This document shows, piece by piece, positions 1 to 5,378 of a stretch of DNA of 5,457 nt; within the stretch, counting starts at the first letter, position 1; every line of letters starts with the position of its first letter. Both the position numbers and the translations under genes were made by a program. The stretch spans positions 1-5,457 of the forward strand of contig RFIO01000111.1 in NCBI GenBank assembly GCA_003695205.1. The letters run 5' to 3'. The stretch comes from Deltaproteobacteria bacterium (lineage in GTDB: Bacteria > Desulfobacterota > Desulfuromonadia > Desulfuromonadales > Geothermobacteraceae). The notes below the pieces were generated by a model. It was given only the letters and a program-made list of their open reading frames with translations, was not told where the DNA came from and ran no database searches.

Positions 1-424
1 CCACCATCAGCTTCTCGACCCGCTCCGGCACTTCGCTGGAGACCTCGAGCCACTTGCGCACGTGCGGCAGGGACGCCAGTTCCTCGGGGCTTTTGTGCAG
101 GGCGGCGCAACCGCCGCAGTTGGAGTGGCCGCAGACAACGATGCAGTCGACCTCCAGGGCCTGCACAGCGTACTCAATGGCGCTGGTGGTGGCGACGAAT
201 TCCTCGGTCTGGCGGTAAGGCGGGACGATGTTGGCGACGTTGCGGACAATGAACAGTTCGCCGGGGTGGGTCTGGGTGATCAGGCTTGGCACCACCCGGG
301 AGTCAGAACAGCCAATGAAAAGGGTGTGGGGCTTCTGCTCGCGCCCGAGCCGGCAGAAGAGTTCCCGATGGGCCAGGAACTCCTCCCGCCTGAAACGCAT
401 GATGCCTTTGAAGAGTTTTTCCAT
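1..424 (-). CDS. Beta-class carbonic anhydrase, CynT-like (partial, C-terminus beyond left edge)
   Basis: This cytoplasmic zinc enzyme would interconvert CO2 and bicarbonate. The visible 141 residues start MEKLFKGIMRFRREEF and include the two family signatures: CSDSRV at residues 39-44, giving zinc ligand Cys39 and the Asp41/Arg43 dyad, and HSNCGG at 100-105, giving ligands His100 and Cys103. The N-terminal spacing and the stretch PGELFIVRNVANIVP (54-68) resemble the CynT-type subgroup as I remember it. Full-length members are about 200-220 residues, so roughly a third is missing. The ATG at 424 is the only start codon in frame for about 19 codons upstream, and the start fits the family, but no good Shine-Dalgarno precedes it. 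It begins 43 bases after the LysR stop on the same strand, so co-transcription or translational coupling is plausible. Family assignment is firm; a cyanate-related role is not implied, since no cyanase is visible. Confidence 0.95.
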   Translation of the reverse strand, partial: MEKLFKGIMRFRREEFLAHRELFCRLGREQKPHTLFIGCSDSRVVPSLITQTHPGELFIVRNVANIVPPYRQTEEFVATTSAIEYAVQALEVDCIVVCGHSNCGGCAALHKSPEELASLPHVRKWLEVSSEVPERVEKLMV

Positions 425-467
425 GGCGGGGAGTCTAGCAGGTTTGCCGAAGAAGTGAAACCGGCAC

Positions 468-1391
468 TCAACCCTGCACCGCATCCGGTGACTGCGGGGT
501 CACATGAAAGGCATCGAACAGGCAGTCGAGGAAGGAACGGATCGCCAGGTCGCTGCCACGGCCGGGCATGAACAGGACCGACCGGCGACGGCGATGGGAA
601 AATCCCTCTACCCGGGTCGCGCGCAGCTGACCGGACTCCAGCTCACGCGAAACCAGACTCAGCGACATGAAGGCAATGCCGTTGCCGGCGCAGACATTGT
701 CGATCGACCAGCGCAGGTCGTCCGACACCACCACGGTGGTGAAATCGTCAAGGCCGCGCCCGGATTGGGCCAGATTCTGCTTCAGCAGCTCCTTGGAACT
801 GCAGCCATCACGGCGGGCGTAGAGCCTGAACCCCAGCAGAGCGTCCACGACGCAACGCTCTTCCAGTCCCAGCCCCGGAGCACTGATGAAGACCAGATCA
901 TCCTCGGGCAAGGAATAACTGGCAAAATCATCCAGACTGGTCTCGTCGCAATGCTCGACGATGGCGAGATCAAACTCTCCGGCGGCCAGTGCCTCCATGG
1001 CGGCACGCGGCTGATGGAAAATAAACTTGATGTCCCTGACATCAGTATGCCGAAGCATGAAATCGTTGAGAATGCCCGGCAGCCAGGCCATGCCGAAGGT
1101 CGGGGTGCAGCAGACCGCCAGGCGCTTTTCGTCACCGAAACGCTTCAGCCCCTCCAGAATCTCATCTTCTTTTTTCAGCAGATCCCGCGCCTTTTCCAAC
1201 ACCAGGCGACCGGCCTCGGTCGGTCGGAGCTCGTGCCCCGACCTGTCGAGCAGCTGGTGGCCGTAACGCTCCTCGAGAAACTTGATGCGCTGGGACACCG
1301 CCGACTGGGTCAGGTGCAGCGTTTCGGCCGTCCTTGAGAAACTGCCCGTCTCGACTGCCACCACCAGTGTCTTCAGATATCGCGTTTCCAT
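468..1391 (-). CDS. LysR-family transcriptional regulator
   Basis: A complete 307-residue protein, the usual LysR length. The N-terminal winged helix-turn-helix is clear: residues 18-37 contain FSRTAETLHLTQSAVSQRIK, followed by FLEERYGHQLLDR and the RPTEAG wing (57-62). A linker helix rich in Lys and Glu (66-85) leads into a periplasmic-binding-protein-like effector domain from about residue 90 to 295. The motif GEFDLAIVEH, near residues 137-146, is typical of that fold. The ATG at 1391 is chosen because it places the HTH at the normal position; a GATGGG about 5 bases upstream is only a weak ribosome binding site. The gene is divergent from the cytochrome/porin operon and precedes a carbonic anhydrase gene by 43 bases. 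LysR proteins usually regulate a divergent neighbour and themselves, so both flanking units are candidate targets. The effector cannot be told from sequence. The stop is TGA, so UGA does act as stop in this genome. Confidence 0.95.
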   Translation of the reverse strand: METRYLKTLVVAVETGSFSRTAETLHLTQSAVSQRIKFLEERYGHQLLDRSGHELRPTEAGRLVLEKARDLLKKEDEILEGLKRFGDEKRLAVCCTPTFGMAWLPGILNDFMLRHTDVRDIKFIFHQPRAAMEALAAGEFDLAIVEHCDETSLDDFASYSLPEDDLVFISAPGLGLEERCVVDALLGFRLYARRDGCSSKELLKQNLAQSGRGLDDFTTVVVSDDLRWSIDNVCAGNGIAFMSLSLVSRELESGQLRATRVEGFSHRRRRSVLFMPGRGSDLAIRSFLDCLFDAFHVTPQSPDAVQG

Positions 1392-1440
1392 GACAAGCCC
1401 ATCGCCAATTCAAATATTCAAGAACTCGACTATTAGCAGG

Positions 1441-1458
1441 TCTTATGGGGCTATAAGA
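1441..1458. promoter_or_regulatory. Candidate operator: palindrome TCTTAT-N6-ATAAGA
   Basis: Perfect 6-base arms separated by six bases, centred between 1449 and 1450. The AT-rich dyad of this size, with T and A spaced about 11 apart, is compatible with a LysR recognition site. It lies 50 bases upstream of the lysR start and 168 bases upstream of the cytochrome start. The dyad is seen directly; binding by the neighbouring regulator is inferred. Confidence 0.45.
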
Positions 1459-1465
1459 ATTATTC

Positions 1466-1479
1466 GCTTCTCATGAAGC
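1466..1479. promoter_or_regulatory. Second inverted repeat GCTTC-N4-GAAGC
   Basis: Perfect 5-base arms around TCAT, centred at 1472.5, exactly 23 bases (about two helical turns) from the centre of the first palindrome and so on the same DNA face. LysR tetramers commonly contact two neighbouring half-regions in this way. The arm sequence differs from that of the first palindrome, so this could also be chance or another factor's site. Confidence 0.3.
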
Positions 1480-1524
1480 CCCTGTTCCGCAAGAATTAGA
1501 GCGCACGTCCATTAAATATTACAA

Positions 1525-1534
1525 AGGAAAGGAG
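1525..1534 (+). repeat. Direct repeat copy 1, AGGAAAGGAG (orphan Shine-Dalgarno-like)
   Basis: Identical to the 10-mer at 1611-1620 and extended here to AAAGGAGGT (1528-1536), a near-ideal ribosome binding site. No ATG, GTG or TTG lies at normal spacing: the nearest are GTG at 1555 and ATG at 1567, 18 and 30 bases beyond it. It carries two GGA triplets, as CsrA-type sites do. Its role is unknown. Confidence 0.4.
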
Positions 1535-1610
1535 GTCAAGAAGCTTTTATTCACGTGGTTTTTTATATGAATTTTGCGATGAAGCAAATCATCCGCGCCA
1601 TCCTGGTACG

Positions 1611-1620
1611 AGGAAAGGAG
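1611..1620 (+). promoter_or_regulatory. Ribosome binding site of the decaheme cytochrome (repeat copy 2)
   Basis: AGGAAAGGAG ends five bases before the ATG at 1626, and this decides that start over the out-of-frame ATG at 1621. The same 10-mer occurs 86 bases upstream. Confidence 0.8.
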
Positions 1621-1625
1621 ATGCC

Positions 1626-2759
1626 ATGTCTGAAAGACCGTACCGCAAGCCAACCCGCCGGCTGTGGAAGGTCCTGCCCCTGGTCCTTCTGCTGACGGCC
1701 TGCGCCACCGGCGCCATCAGGGAGAGGATTCTCACCCTGCCGGTCATCGAAGGCGCAACCTATGTCGGCGCCGACACCTGTGCCGGCTGCCATGAGGAGA
1801 TTTCTTCCTCCATGGACGCTACCGTTCACGGCCGCCTGGCCGACTTCGAAGTCATGGGTGCCGAAAAGGGCTGCGAATCCTGCCACGGCCCCGGCAGCCT
1901 GCATGTCGACTCGGGCGATGCCAGCAAGATCCTCTATTTCGACCGGCTGACCGCCGACGAAACAGCCGCCGTCTGCACAAAATGCCACAGCGACGGCAAC
2001 CTGATGGACTGGGCCCACGGTGAGCACGCCCTGGCCGACCTGTCCTGCGGCGACTGCCACAGCATCCATGCCCCCGAGGCAGCCGGCAGCCTGAAACAGA
2101 ACGACCCGGCGCTGTGCTACAGCTGCCACCAGGAGCAGCAGGCCAAAATGAACCTGCCTTCGCACCATCCGGTCAAGGAAGGCAAGATGGGCTGCAACTC
2201 CTGCCACAATCCCCACGGCGAACTGGCGACCGACGAGCAGGCCCGTGACCTGTGCCTGAACTGTCACAGCCGCTACCAGGGTCCGTTCGTCTTCGAACAC
2301 GCCCCGGTCGAAGAGGGCTGCAATACCTGTCACGACCCTCACGGCGCAGTGGCCAACAACCTGCTGCAACAGAATGAACCCTTCCTCTGCCTTCAGTGTC
2401 ATGAAAGCCACTTCCACGCCGCCCGTGGCGGCGCGAGCGTCGATGTCAAGGACGTACTCGCCTTTGACGGTCGCAAGCTTGACGCCCTGCGCACCAGCGA
2501 CCCGGCCGCCTACAACAACATCCTGACCGGCGGCGCCGCCGGCCAGATGACACCCGGTGAAGCCCTGGCCGCCGGCTACGACGTCACCGTCCCCTTCACC
2601 AACGCCCATGGCGAAGAGGGCTGGCGCAAGGCTTTCCTGACCCGCTGCACCACCTGTCACTCGGTCGTCCACGGCTCCGACCTGCCGTCCCAGACGGTTC
2701 CGGTCATCGACACCAACGGCGACGGCTATCCTGACGGTGGCTACGGCCTGACGCGTTAA
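1626..2759 (+). CDS. DmsE/MtrA/PioA-family decaheme c-type cytochrome, predicted lipoprotein
   Basis: Periplasmic-side electron carrier expected to insert into the downstream MtrB-like barrel and pass electrons across the outer membrane. The 377 residues hold exactly ten CxxCH heme motifs, starting at residues 52, 83, 117, 141, 164, 190, 210, 232, 255 and 341. The order and flanks (CxxCHGP at heme 2, CxxCHNPHG at heme 6, HAPVEEGCxTCHDPHG at heme 8, CHSxVHGSDxPS at heme 10) match MtrA/DmsE as I recall them. The N-terminus has a basic stretch (4-15), a hydrophobic core and a lipobox L-T-A-C ending at Cys26, followed by Ala, which predicts a lipoprotein probably sorted to the outer membrane. Two oddities are an 81-residue span between hemes 9 and 10, and a C-terminal tail with a DTNGDGYPD calcium-loop-like motif (362-370). 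The gene lies 28 bases upstream of the porin. Family is firm; direction of electron flow and substrate are unknown. Confidence 0.95.
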   Translation: MSERPYRKPTRRLWKVLPLVLLLTACATGAIRERILTLPVIEGATYVGADTCAGCHEEISSSMDATVHGRLADFEVMGAEKGCESCHGPGSLHVDSGDASKILYFDRLTADETAAVCTKCHSDGNLMDWAHGEHALADLSCGDCHSIHAPEAAGSLKQNDPALCYSCHQEQQAKMNLPSHHPVKEGKMGCNSCHNPHGELATDEQARDLCLNCHSRYQGPFVFEHAPVEEGCNTCHDPHGAVANNLLQQNEPFLCLQCHESHFHAARGGASVDVKDVLAFDGRKLDALRTSDPAAYNNILTGGAAGQMTPGEALAAGYDVTVPFTNAHGEEGWRKAFLTRCTTCHSVVHGSDLPSQTVPVIDTNGDGYPDGGYGLTR

Positions 2760-2774
2760 CGCAACACGTTTGCG

Positions 2775-2780
2775 AGGAGG
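2775..2780 (+). promoter_or_regulatory. Ribosome binding site of the porin
   Basis: AGGAGG lies seven bases before the ATG at 2788. It fixes that start in preference to the in-frame TTG at 2770, which lies upstream of this site and would put extra residues before the signal peptide. Confidence 0.85.
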
Positions 2781-2787
2781 AACGTTC

Positions 2788-5199
2788 ATGCACAGATACA
2801 GCAGAATCGTCGGCACCCTGGCACTGCTGCTCCTGCTGCCGCTGCCGCTGCTCGCCGAACAGACCCCGACCCTGTCGGGCACCATCGAGTTCGGCGGCAA
2901 GGCGGTCAGCGTTCAGGACGACAGTTCCCGGGTCAACGAATATATCGACAGCCGCCGCGAGGACGGCATCACCCCGGTCGGGCGCTTCGACCTCGACATC
3001 GATGGCGGCCCCGCCCTGCGCATCGAAACCGAAGGTGATCTCGAGGGGCCGAGTGACCAGCGGGTCGACACCCGCTTTGAACTGTCGCGCGCCGTGCGCG
3101 GTTACCTCGACTACAGCGTGCTCGAGCACCTGGGCGACCACGACCGGCTCGATTACATCGACGCTTCGATTGCCCGCCCGGGGGCCAGCGCCGACCCGGC
3201 CAATCCCAACCCCTGGCCCGGCACCCTGACGCCGAATGCCGTTCCTGGCTTCATGCTGGTCGACGTCGACGCCAGTGGCAACGAATTCGTCGTGCGTCCG
3301 GTGGGCGGAGTCACCAGCTACGCCGCAGCGGTCGCGGCAGAGTCCGCCTACCTTGCCGCCAACCCCAACAGCCGCATCGCCCAGACCGGTGGCGCCGCCG
3401 TCTACGGCGAGGACCTGCTGCCGGGCGCCGTCTTTTCAGTAACCCGGCGCGAGGTCAAAACCGGCGCGGATATCCAGATCCCGTCCCTGCCCAACCTGAC
3501 CTTCAACCTCGACTTCCGCAACGAGCACCGCAAGGGGACCGAGCAGGCGATCTCCATGAGCAAGTGCGGCGCCTGCCACATCACCGGCGAAGGCAAGGAG
3601 ATCGACGAGGTCACCCGTGACCTGAAAGCGGGGGTCACCGGCAAATTCGGCGTCGTCACCCTGCAGTACGAATTCGCCGACCGGCAGTTCGAAAACAACG
3701 CCGACGCGGCGACCACCATCTACGATCCGGTTATCAAGCCCGGGCAGCCGCTCAACAACGCCACCTTCGACAACCGCATGTCCTACGATTACGATGACGG
3801 CCTGCTCCCCTATGACCGGGCGCCCGATTCGGAAAAACGCACCCATACCCTCAAGGCCCAGGTCGACCTCGCCAAACGCACCAGCCTGCTGGGCAGCTAT
3901 GTCAACAGCAAGGTCGAGAGCCGCAAGACCGACGAACCGGGCATCTTCACCCTCGACCGCACCAGGCTGACAACCAGTTACGACGGTTACGGCATCAAGG
4001 CGACCACCCGCCTGGGCGGGGTCAAGCTGAACGCCCGCCTGCGCCTCGAGGAACTGGACAGCGACAACGTCACACCCACCTTCTACCCGATCACCGCGCC
4101 CAGCTCACCGGCCGCCGGGCTGACCTTCGGCGCGCCGGCGGTGACCAGCTACCAGCCGCCCGGCGGCGCCGAGTCGATCATCACCCGGGACGTGCTGACC
4201 GCGGGGCTGGACGCCAGCTACCGGCTGACACGCGGCGCCATGCTGCGACTCGGCTGGGAGATGGAGAAGGTCGATCGCGAGGATGAGCATTTCGGCGAGA
4301 CCGAAACCCACACCCTCAAGGCGCGTCTCAACTACCGGGTCAGCCGCAAGCTGAGCACCCGCGTCGGCTACACCTACCAGAACATCGACAACCCCTTCGG
4401 CAACCCCGATGCCGCCCTGGTGCCGCTGCAGGCGAACACATTCCCGAGCGGCGTCACCGGCGACTCGGCCGCCTACGGCACCACCTTCTACGACGCGCGC
4501 GAAGCCGACCTGAGCAACCAGCCCGAAGAGGTGCACGAAGGCAAGATCACCGCCACCTGGGCACCCTCTCCCCGCTTCTCGGCCACGGTCAACTACCGCT
4601 ACCGCGACGAGAGCAACGACCTGAACCGTTCCGAGTGGCAGCAGCGTACCCACGCTCCGGGGGTGAGCCTCTGGTACGCTCCGAACCAGAACTTCCAGCT
4701 GACCGCTGCCTACAACTACTTTGACCAGCGCAGCGAAACTGCCTTCTGCCAGGGCTTCTACGACGGCTGAGGGGGCATCCTCGTAACCTCCCAGTTTGGG
4801 ACGGCATGTGAAGACGTCAAATACGAAACCAAGGCCCACACCCTCGCCCTGAGCGCCGACGCGCAGGCGACCGAGAATCTTGAGCTGACCGGCAGCCTGA
4901 TCTACAGCCTGACCGAAGGCGGCATGAAGAGCTTTGCCCTGCAGTGGCCGGGCAATGTCACCGACATCGTCATCCTCAGCCTCTACGATGTCACCGACAT
5001 GGTCGGCGTGGAAAACTACTCGGACCTCGAATACCAGCAGCTGCAGCTGAACCTGGGCGGCACCTACCACTTCAGCCCCGCCCTCTACCTGACGGCCTCG
5101 GCCGAATACGCCGTTTTCGTCGATGATGAACCCTATGTCTACGGCGACCAGGACGGTGACATGATCGGCGGCTACGTCGGTCTCGGCTACCGCTTCTGA
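2788..5199 (+). CDS. MtrB/PioB-family outer-membrane porin with in-frame UGA (candidate selenoprotein)
   Basis: Beta-barrel partner of the decaheme cytochrome, expected to sheath it in the outer membrane. With the UGA at 4768-4770 read through, it has 803 residues, within the range I recall for the family (MtrB about 700, PioB about 800). A signal peptide (1-23, hydrophobic 7-22, cleavage after LLA) is followed by alternating amphipathic strands with short turns such as APNQN and ATEN, and it ends in VGLGYRF, a typical barrel C-terminus with terminal Phe. It has only four cysteines: C260 and C263 in the heme motif CGACH (260-264), and C654 and C674, which flank codon 661, the UGA. Without readthrough, the last 142 residues and the C-terminal assembly signal are lost. 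Codon choice and strand pattern continue past the UGA with no frameshift. The porin follows the cytochrome by 28 bases and an intrinsic terminator. A nonsense mutation (pseudogene) or sequence error remains possible. Confidence 0.85.
4768..4770 (+). other. In-frame UGA, candidate selenocysteine codon (Sec661)
   Basis: The only stop within the porin frame. Local protein context is AFCQGFYDG-U-GGILVTSQFG. The residue lies seven positions after C654 and thirteen before C674 in a long loop between two strands. UGA ends lysR and the porin itself, so general reassignment to Trp is unlikely. Selenocysteine is inferred from frame continuity, cysteine neighbours and the downstream hairpin. It is not proven. 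Confidence 0.6.
4782..4808 (+). promoter_or_regulatory. Candidate bacterial SECIS stem-loop
   Basis: The RNA folds by hand into C4782-U4784 paired with A4806-G4808 (one G-U), an internal loop (A4785, A4786 / C4805), C4787-C4788 with G4803-G4804, a bulged C4802, and U4789-C4792 with G4798-A4801. The apical loop is AGUUU (4793-4797). The loop starts 22 bases after the UGA and has G then U at its second and third positions. Bacterial SECIS elements, as I recall them, sit within the coding region just after UGA, have a 4-bp or longer upper stem and need a G near the start of a small apical loop. The E. coli fdhF element has a G-U there and a bulged U on the 5' side; here the bulge is a C on the 3' side. 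A competing pairing, G4771-G4775 with C4788-C4792, is possible. Confidence 0.45.
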
Positions 5200-5229
5200 T
5201 TCTCCGCCTCCATCCATGCCCATGCCATC

Positions 5230-5261
5230 GCCCGCGGCACCTGAGCCGCGGGCCTTTTTTT
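5230..5261 (+). terminator. Rho-independent terminator of the cytochrome-porin operon
   Basis: A perfect 9-bp stem, GCCCGCGGC (5230-5238) with GCCGCGGGC (5245-5253), around the loop ACCTGA, then C and seven T residues (5255-5261). It lies 31 bases after the porin stop, so transcription ends beyond the read-through stop and the whole 803-codon frame is in the transcript. Confidence 0.95.
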
Positions 5262-5274
5262 ACCGGTTTCCCCC

Positions 5275-5303
5275 TGTTCAACCCTGACCGCTTCTGCTAA
5301 AGT
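5275..5303 (+). promoter_or_regulatory. Weak candidate promoter for the right-edge gene
   Basis: TAAAGT at 5298-5303, preceded by TGC, resembles an extended -10 element. TGTTCA at 5275-5280, 17 bases upstream, is a poor -35. A promoter is expected here because the terminator isolates the next gene. The 5262-5378 stretch holds nothing else I can identify. Confidence 0.25.
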
Positions 5304-5378
5304 CCCCTGCTTTGCCAGATGGCGGGTTTTGCCGCTAAGATGAAGGCTGGCAGCAAAAAGAACAGGATGGCCCGCGCC

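Larger units (their letters stand above)
1392..1625. promoter_or_regulatory. Divergent intergenic control region (lysR / cytochrome operon)
   Basis: These 234 bases are clearly richer in A and T than the flanking genes and should hold both divergent promoters. They contain two inverted repeats (1441-1458 and 1466-1479), an AT-rich TTAAATATT at 1512-1520 that could serve as a -10 region for rightward transcription (no convincing -35 seen), a repeated purine-rich 10-mer (1525-1534 and 1611-1620), and a small imperfect hairpin at 1576-1596 (arms GCG+ATGA and TCAT+CGC with a bulged C at 1593). On the minus strand, TTCTTA at 1459-1454 and TAATAG at 1435-1430, 18 bases apart, could be the lysR promoter, in which case the first palindrome overlaps its -35. 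No sigma-54 type GG-N10-GC element was found. Confidence 0.5.

Noticed and set aside
504..1337. Plus-strand open frame (277 codons) opposite lysR
   Set aside because: The minus-strand frame is an unmistakable LysR protein; this one has no recognisable motif.
1567..1695. Leader peptide of 42 codons before the cytochrome
   Set aside because: The strong Shine-Dalgarno upstream is 30 bases away, and the frame mostly overlaps the cytochrome signal sequence. It is kept only as a possibility within the leader finding.
2770..2787. Upstream TTG start for the porin
   Set aside because: It would lie upstream of the AGGAGG at 2775-2780 and would place extra residues before a normal signal peptide. ATG 2788 has ideal spacing.
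1563..2900. Long minus-strand open frame (445 codons) opposite the cytochrome
   Set aside because: Opposite a gene with ten heme motifs; its length comes from GC-rich third positions and its composition is low-complexity Val/Ala/Gly.
4768..4770. UGA read as tryptophan by a changed genetic code
   Set aside because: UGA ends the lysR frame at the expected LysR length and ends the porin right after a typical barrel terminus, so UGA is a stop in this genome.
4768..4816. Frameshift as the cause of the split porin
   Set aside because: The frame before and after the TGA is identical, so no shift is needed. Only the single stop codon interrupts it.
4924..5199. Separate small gene of 91 codons after the porin
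   Set aside because: It is in the same frame as the porin, with about 50 open in-frame codons between the UGA and its ATG. It has no signal peptide and it continues the barrel strand pattern. It is the C-terminus of the porin, not a gene.
4105..5223. Long minus-strand open frame (372 codons) opposite the porin C-terminus
   Set aside because: A shadow of the GC-rich porin frame, Val/Gly/Ala-rich with no recognisable domain. It does show that the region downstream of the UGA keeps the same coding bias.
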